This document shows, in pieces, positions 61,739 through 64,000 of a stretch of DNA of 64,000 bases. The notes under the pieces are model-generated. The model searched no databases and was not told the origin of the DNA. It saw only the letters and a list, made by a program, of their open reading frames with translations. The translations under genes were made by a program, and so were the position numbers. This stretch comes from Cunninghamia lanceolata (Eukaryota; Streptophyta; Pinopsida; Cupressales; Cupressaceae). The stretch is taken from NCBI GenBank assembly GCA_027924645.1, contig BSBN01000242.1:1674001-1738000 (forward strand), read 5' to 3'. How positions within the stretch are numbered: position 1 is the stretch's first letter; every line of letters begins with the position of its first letter.

Positions 61739-62308
61739 TGTGTTTTCTCTCGGAGCTCCAAATTCACCAAAGTATGAATGCAAAGTGAGGTTTGTAATGT
61801 ATGATTAGGGTTGAATACCGGTCCTTTTTTCCCTAATTTTTCCTATTTTTCCCTTTATTCTTTTCCTTTGTTACTTTGTTTCCCTACCTTTAGTGTTTTT
61901 AAGTTATTTCTCTTGTTAGTGGTTAGTCTATAATACACTATGGTACAATGGTAGCATAATCCCTCCGCAATTAGTTGCTTTCTTCTAGAGATTGATGATC
62001 TGGTGGTTTGGTATCTGAAAGAACCTCCCCACATTGTTTTCCTTGTATCTTTTCCCTTTCCTTCTTCCTCTTTTCCTATGACTGTCCTATTTGTGTCTTC
62101 GAGAACTCAACTATCTTAGCATGTCAATTTTTCTACTTCCTTTGCTTCATTTGATGAAATTTCTAAGATATAGCCTCCTTGTCCTTCCTAAATGTGTCGC
62201 AATTGATCTATGATAGGTTTTGATGAAATGCATAGATTGCAGTATGTCTTCCTCGCCACTTCTGATCATGAATATCCTCTAGTAACCAACCATTTTGTGC
62301 ATTTTTAG
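61739..62308 (-). other. Spacer between protease and coiled-coil ORF
   Basis: Stops occur in all minus-strand frames. RT, RNase H and integrase would be expected here in an ordinary Ty3 or copia order and none is seen. A TGGTATCTGAAAG at 62018 on the plus strand resembles a primer site only loosely. Confidence 0.55.
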
Positions 62309-62900
62309 TTATGGTTCTTCTCCCAACCAAGCTTCTAAAACTTTCTCACTATCTGTGATGTAGTGATTATCCTCTATCTCCACTTCTCCCTCAGAGTTAG
62401 GCTCTTTTGTTATTTCTTTTGCATCCAACCTTGAAATTGTGTAAGTATTCTTTGAATCCTTATCATTGTATTCTATCTGATTGACTTCTTCTGTGTATGC
62501 TTCTTCCATTGACGATCCCAAAGGAATATTGACAATTTTGTTATCATTAGAAAATGATAGCTCTTCTTTCCGAGAGTCTATGATACTGTTTGTATCTACA
62601 AACCATCTCAAACCCAAAAGTGCATTGAAAGCTTCTCCTTGATCCTTCATGGCTACAACAATAAAGTCTAAGACTTGTTTGACCCCCATTAGGTTAACTT
62701 CCACTTGATTCTATGTTCCCATTGTCTGCATATTAGATCCATCTGCCAAAATTATATAGTATCTTGTCTCTGTCAGTTTAGGTATTCTCGACTATTCCCA
62801 AAGCTTCTTTGTCACCATGTTGACATCTGCTCCCAGATCTATCGTGACATTCCATAATTTTATGTGATTTATATGAATGACCACCATAAGTGGCTTTGTC
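62309..62900 (-). pseudogene. Retroelement aspartic protease
   Basis: The minus strand gives VVIHINHIKLWNVTIDLGAD followed by VNMVTKKLWE, with the active-site triad in the DLGA form common in plant Ty3 elements. After stops the frame continues through VEVNLMGVKQVLDFIVVAMK and ALLGLRWFVDTNSIIDSRKE, the flap and the second conserved LLG segment. A 131-codon open stretch (62704-62309) ends in acidic sequence. At least two stops lie between the active site and the flap. Confidence 0.8.
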
Positions 62901-63039
62901 TTCCATTCTCTATCTATCTTTCCCATCCTCCAGAGTTGACTCTTTTGACCTTGCTCCTTATTCTAGTATTAAGAAAATTGCTTCAATTTCTCAATGAGTC
63001 TGTGTTGTTGTGCCAATTGGGCTAACTACTTAAGAGCTT

Positions 63040-64000
63040 CTACTTCTTCTTCGATGAAAAACTACTTGTATTGTTTCTCCTTTCCTGTTCCTTCTTTATT
63101 GTTTGTTTGGATTCCTTCAAAAATTCCTCATGTTGTTTCTTAGTAGGAACAAATTCTTCTTTCTCCTCACTATCTTCCTCTTCTATCTCAATAATGCAAT
63201 GTCTTCCGGTATTCGTTCCTTGTCTTGTTAGTACTGCAACTTTCTCCTTCATTCTTCTTTGATCTTTTCTAGTATGTTTTGGCTTGCTTCTCGAGTAATA
63301 CTCTTCTTCTTTAGATTTAGTTGAAGATGTGTTTATTTTCTCCCTATTGTTATTCCAGCAAGTTCTTGCTCCTTGAACCTTAGGTTCCCTTATTATGATC
63401 CTAGCCCCTTTTTGTGTATTCAGGTTCTATAACTCATCAGTCTTAGATTGTGGTGGTGCATTTCGGAAGTACTGTTGTGCTTTTTTACAAGAAAATAGGT
63501 CATGCTTTGTACTGCTACAAAATGAATACTATGTTTTTCTTTCACCCCAACATTCAAAAGCAAAGTGTCCTAGCTTACCACATTTGAAACAAGTGGCATC
63601 ATGTCTCCTTCTTTGACCTCTTCCATGACCTTAGCCTCCTCTGTAGCCTCCAAATTGCTCTATGTCATCATTATTGTAGCTATTCCCATAGGATGGACTG
63701 CTAGAGTTTGAATTTTTTATTGCATTGACATTCCTCTGGTTTCTCCAATTTGGTTGTTTGTAGCCTTGATCATATAAATTTCTTTCCACTATGCTTTTCA
63801 CATATGACATCTTATTGCTCTCCACTAAGTTTGTGTTATTTCCACTGTACCATGTTTCATCTTCTTCATCATCAAAGTCTCTTTTCCTCTTGAAGTTTTG
63901 TGAAGGATAGTCTAGTGTTTCATGGTCATCCCATTCTCTGCACAATCCACAATATATTGAATTTATTCTTTTTGTTGTTGCTTTGATGTCTTCTTTTATT
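63040..64000 (-). pseudogene. Gag C-terminal part with zinc knuckles, partial
   Basis: The minus strand shows, from the window edge, a Cys/His motif (YCGLCREWDDHETLDYP, the last Cys apparently replaced by Tyr), a linker rich in N, S, Y and G, then a clear CCHC knuckle CFKCGKLGHFAFEC at 63550-63591. A stop follows shortly after, then a Lys/Glu-rich tail (KEEEYYSRSKPKHTRKDQRR, IEIEEEDSEEKEEF). The N-terminal gag domain lies beyond 64000. The knuckle binds the element RNA for packaging. Confidence 0.8.

Larger units (their letters stand above)
56951..64000 (-). mobile_element. Partial LTR element: gag, protease and coiled-coil ORF, no RT or integrase
   Basis: On the minus strand, from the right edge inward, come CCHC gag, an aspartic protease, a long unrecognised ORF, a polypurine tract and a 3' LTR. 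The 5' LTR and gag start lie beyond 64000. No RT, RNase H or integrase motif lies between protease and the long ORF. It is either a deletion derivative or a non-autonomous type. A solo LTR at 58528-59600 is inserted in the long ORF. Confidence 0.75.

Noticed and set aside
62016..62032. TGGTATCTGAAAGAACC as a plus-strand primer-binding site
   Set aside because: It departs from the initiator-Met pattern after TGGTATC and no LTR end or partner lies next to it.
1..64000. CRISPR arrays, rRNA, operons, plasmid or phage functions
   Set aside because: Spliced gene structure and plant-type transposons show this is plant nuclear DNA. No regularly spaced short repeats with unique spacers or rRNA blocks were seen.

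Overview
This is plant nuclear DNA: one complete, spliced housekeeping gene (PRP31) beside about 50 kb of nested and decayed transposable elements. Plant-type LTR lineages (a Tat-like Ty3 element, a chromovirus relic, Ty1/copia), hAT transposons and a LINE RNase H relic all point to a seed plant. A 4.1 kb first intron and the thick layering of old elements suggest a large genome, possibly a gymnosperm, but the species cannot be fixed from this window.

Layout. (1) 1-8863, plus strand: PRP31, the U4/U6 snRNP splicing factor. Eight exons could be joined by eye into an uninterrupted 485-codon frame; the first coding exon holds only the ATG. Intron 6 carries a short non-autonomous hAT element (7092-8071). 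(2) 8864-22180: old repeat ground with two unrecognised minus-strand ORFs, a second short hAT-like element (12583-13343), a LINE RNase H relic (13350-13925), a 3.4 kb hAT element with an exact 8-bp target duplication and a broken transposase (16478-19867), and the C-terminal relic of another hAT transposase (20940-21375). (3) 22181-49110: a Russian-doll locus. A minus-strand chromovirus-derived element, of which only the chromodomain, a polypurine tract and a primer-binding site are legible, received a 16.4 kb Tat-like Ty3 element (22268-38651, target duplication AAAAG) and a 6.75 kb Ty1/copia element (40671-47422). The Tat element was itself split by a 2258-bp insertion (26946-29203, target duplication GAGCG). 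(4) 50373-56173: an LTR element with 0.7 kb LTRs and a 4.4 kb interior without recognisable coding (LARD-like). (5) 56951-64000: the 3' part of a minus-strand retroelement with CCHC gag, an aspartic protease and a long coiled-coil ORF, but no reverse transcriptase or integrase where expected. A 1073-bp plus-strand solo LTR (58528-59600) interrupts that ORF.

Only PRP31 looks functional. The element ORFs carry stops and frameshifts, though both complete Tat and copia LTR pairs are still very similar. I found no operon, CRISPR array, tRNA or rRNA, and no convincing new biological system. The best candidates for something poorly described are the protease-plus-coiled-coil element at the right end, the GUCCCC-rich hAT element inside PRP31, and the repeat-rich 2258-bp insertion.
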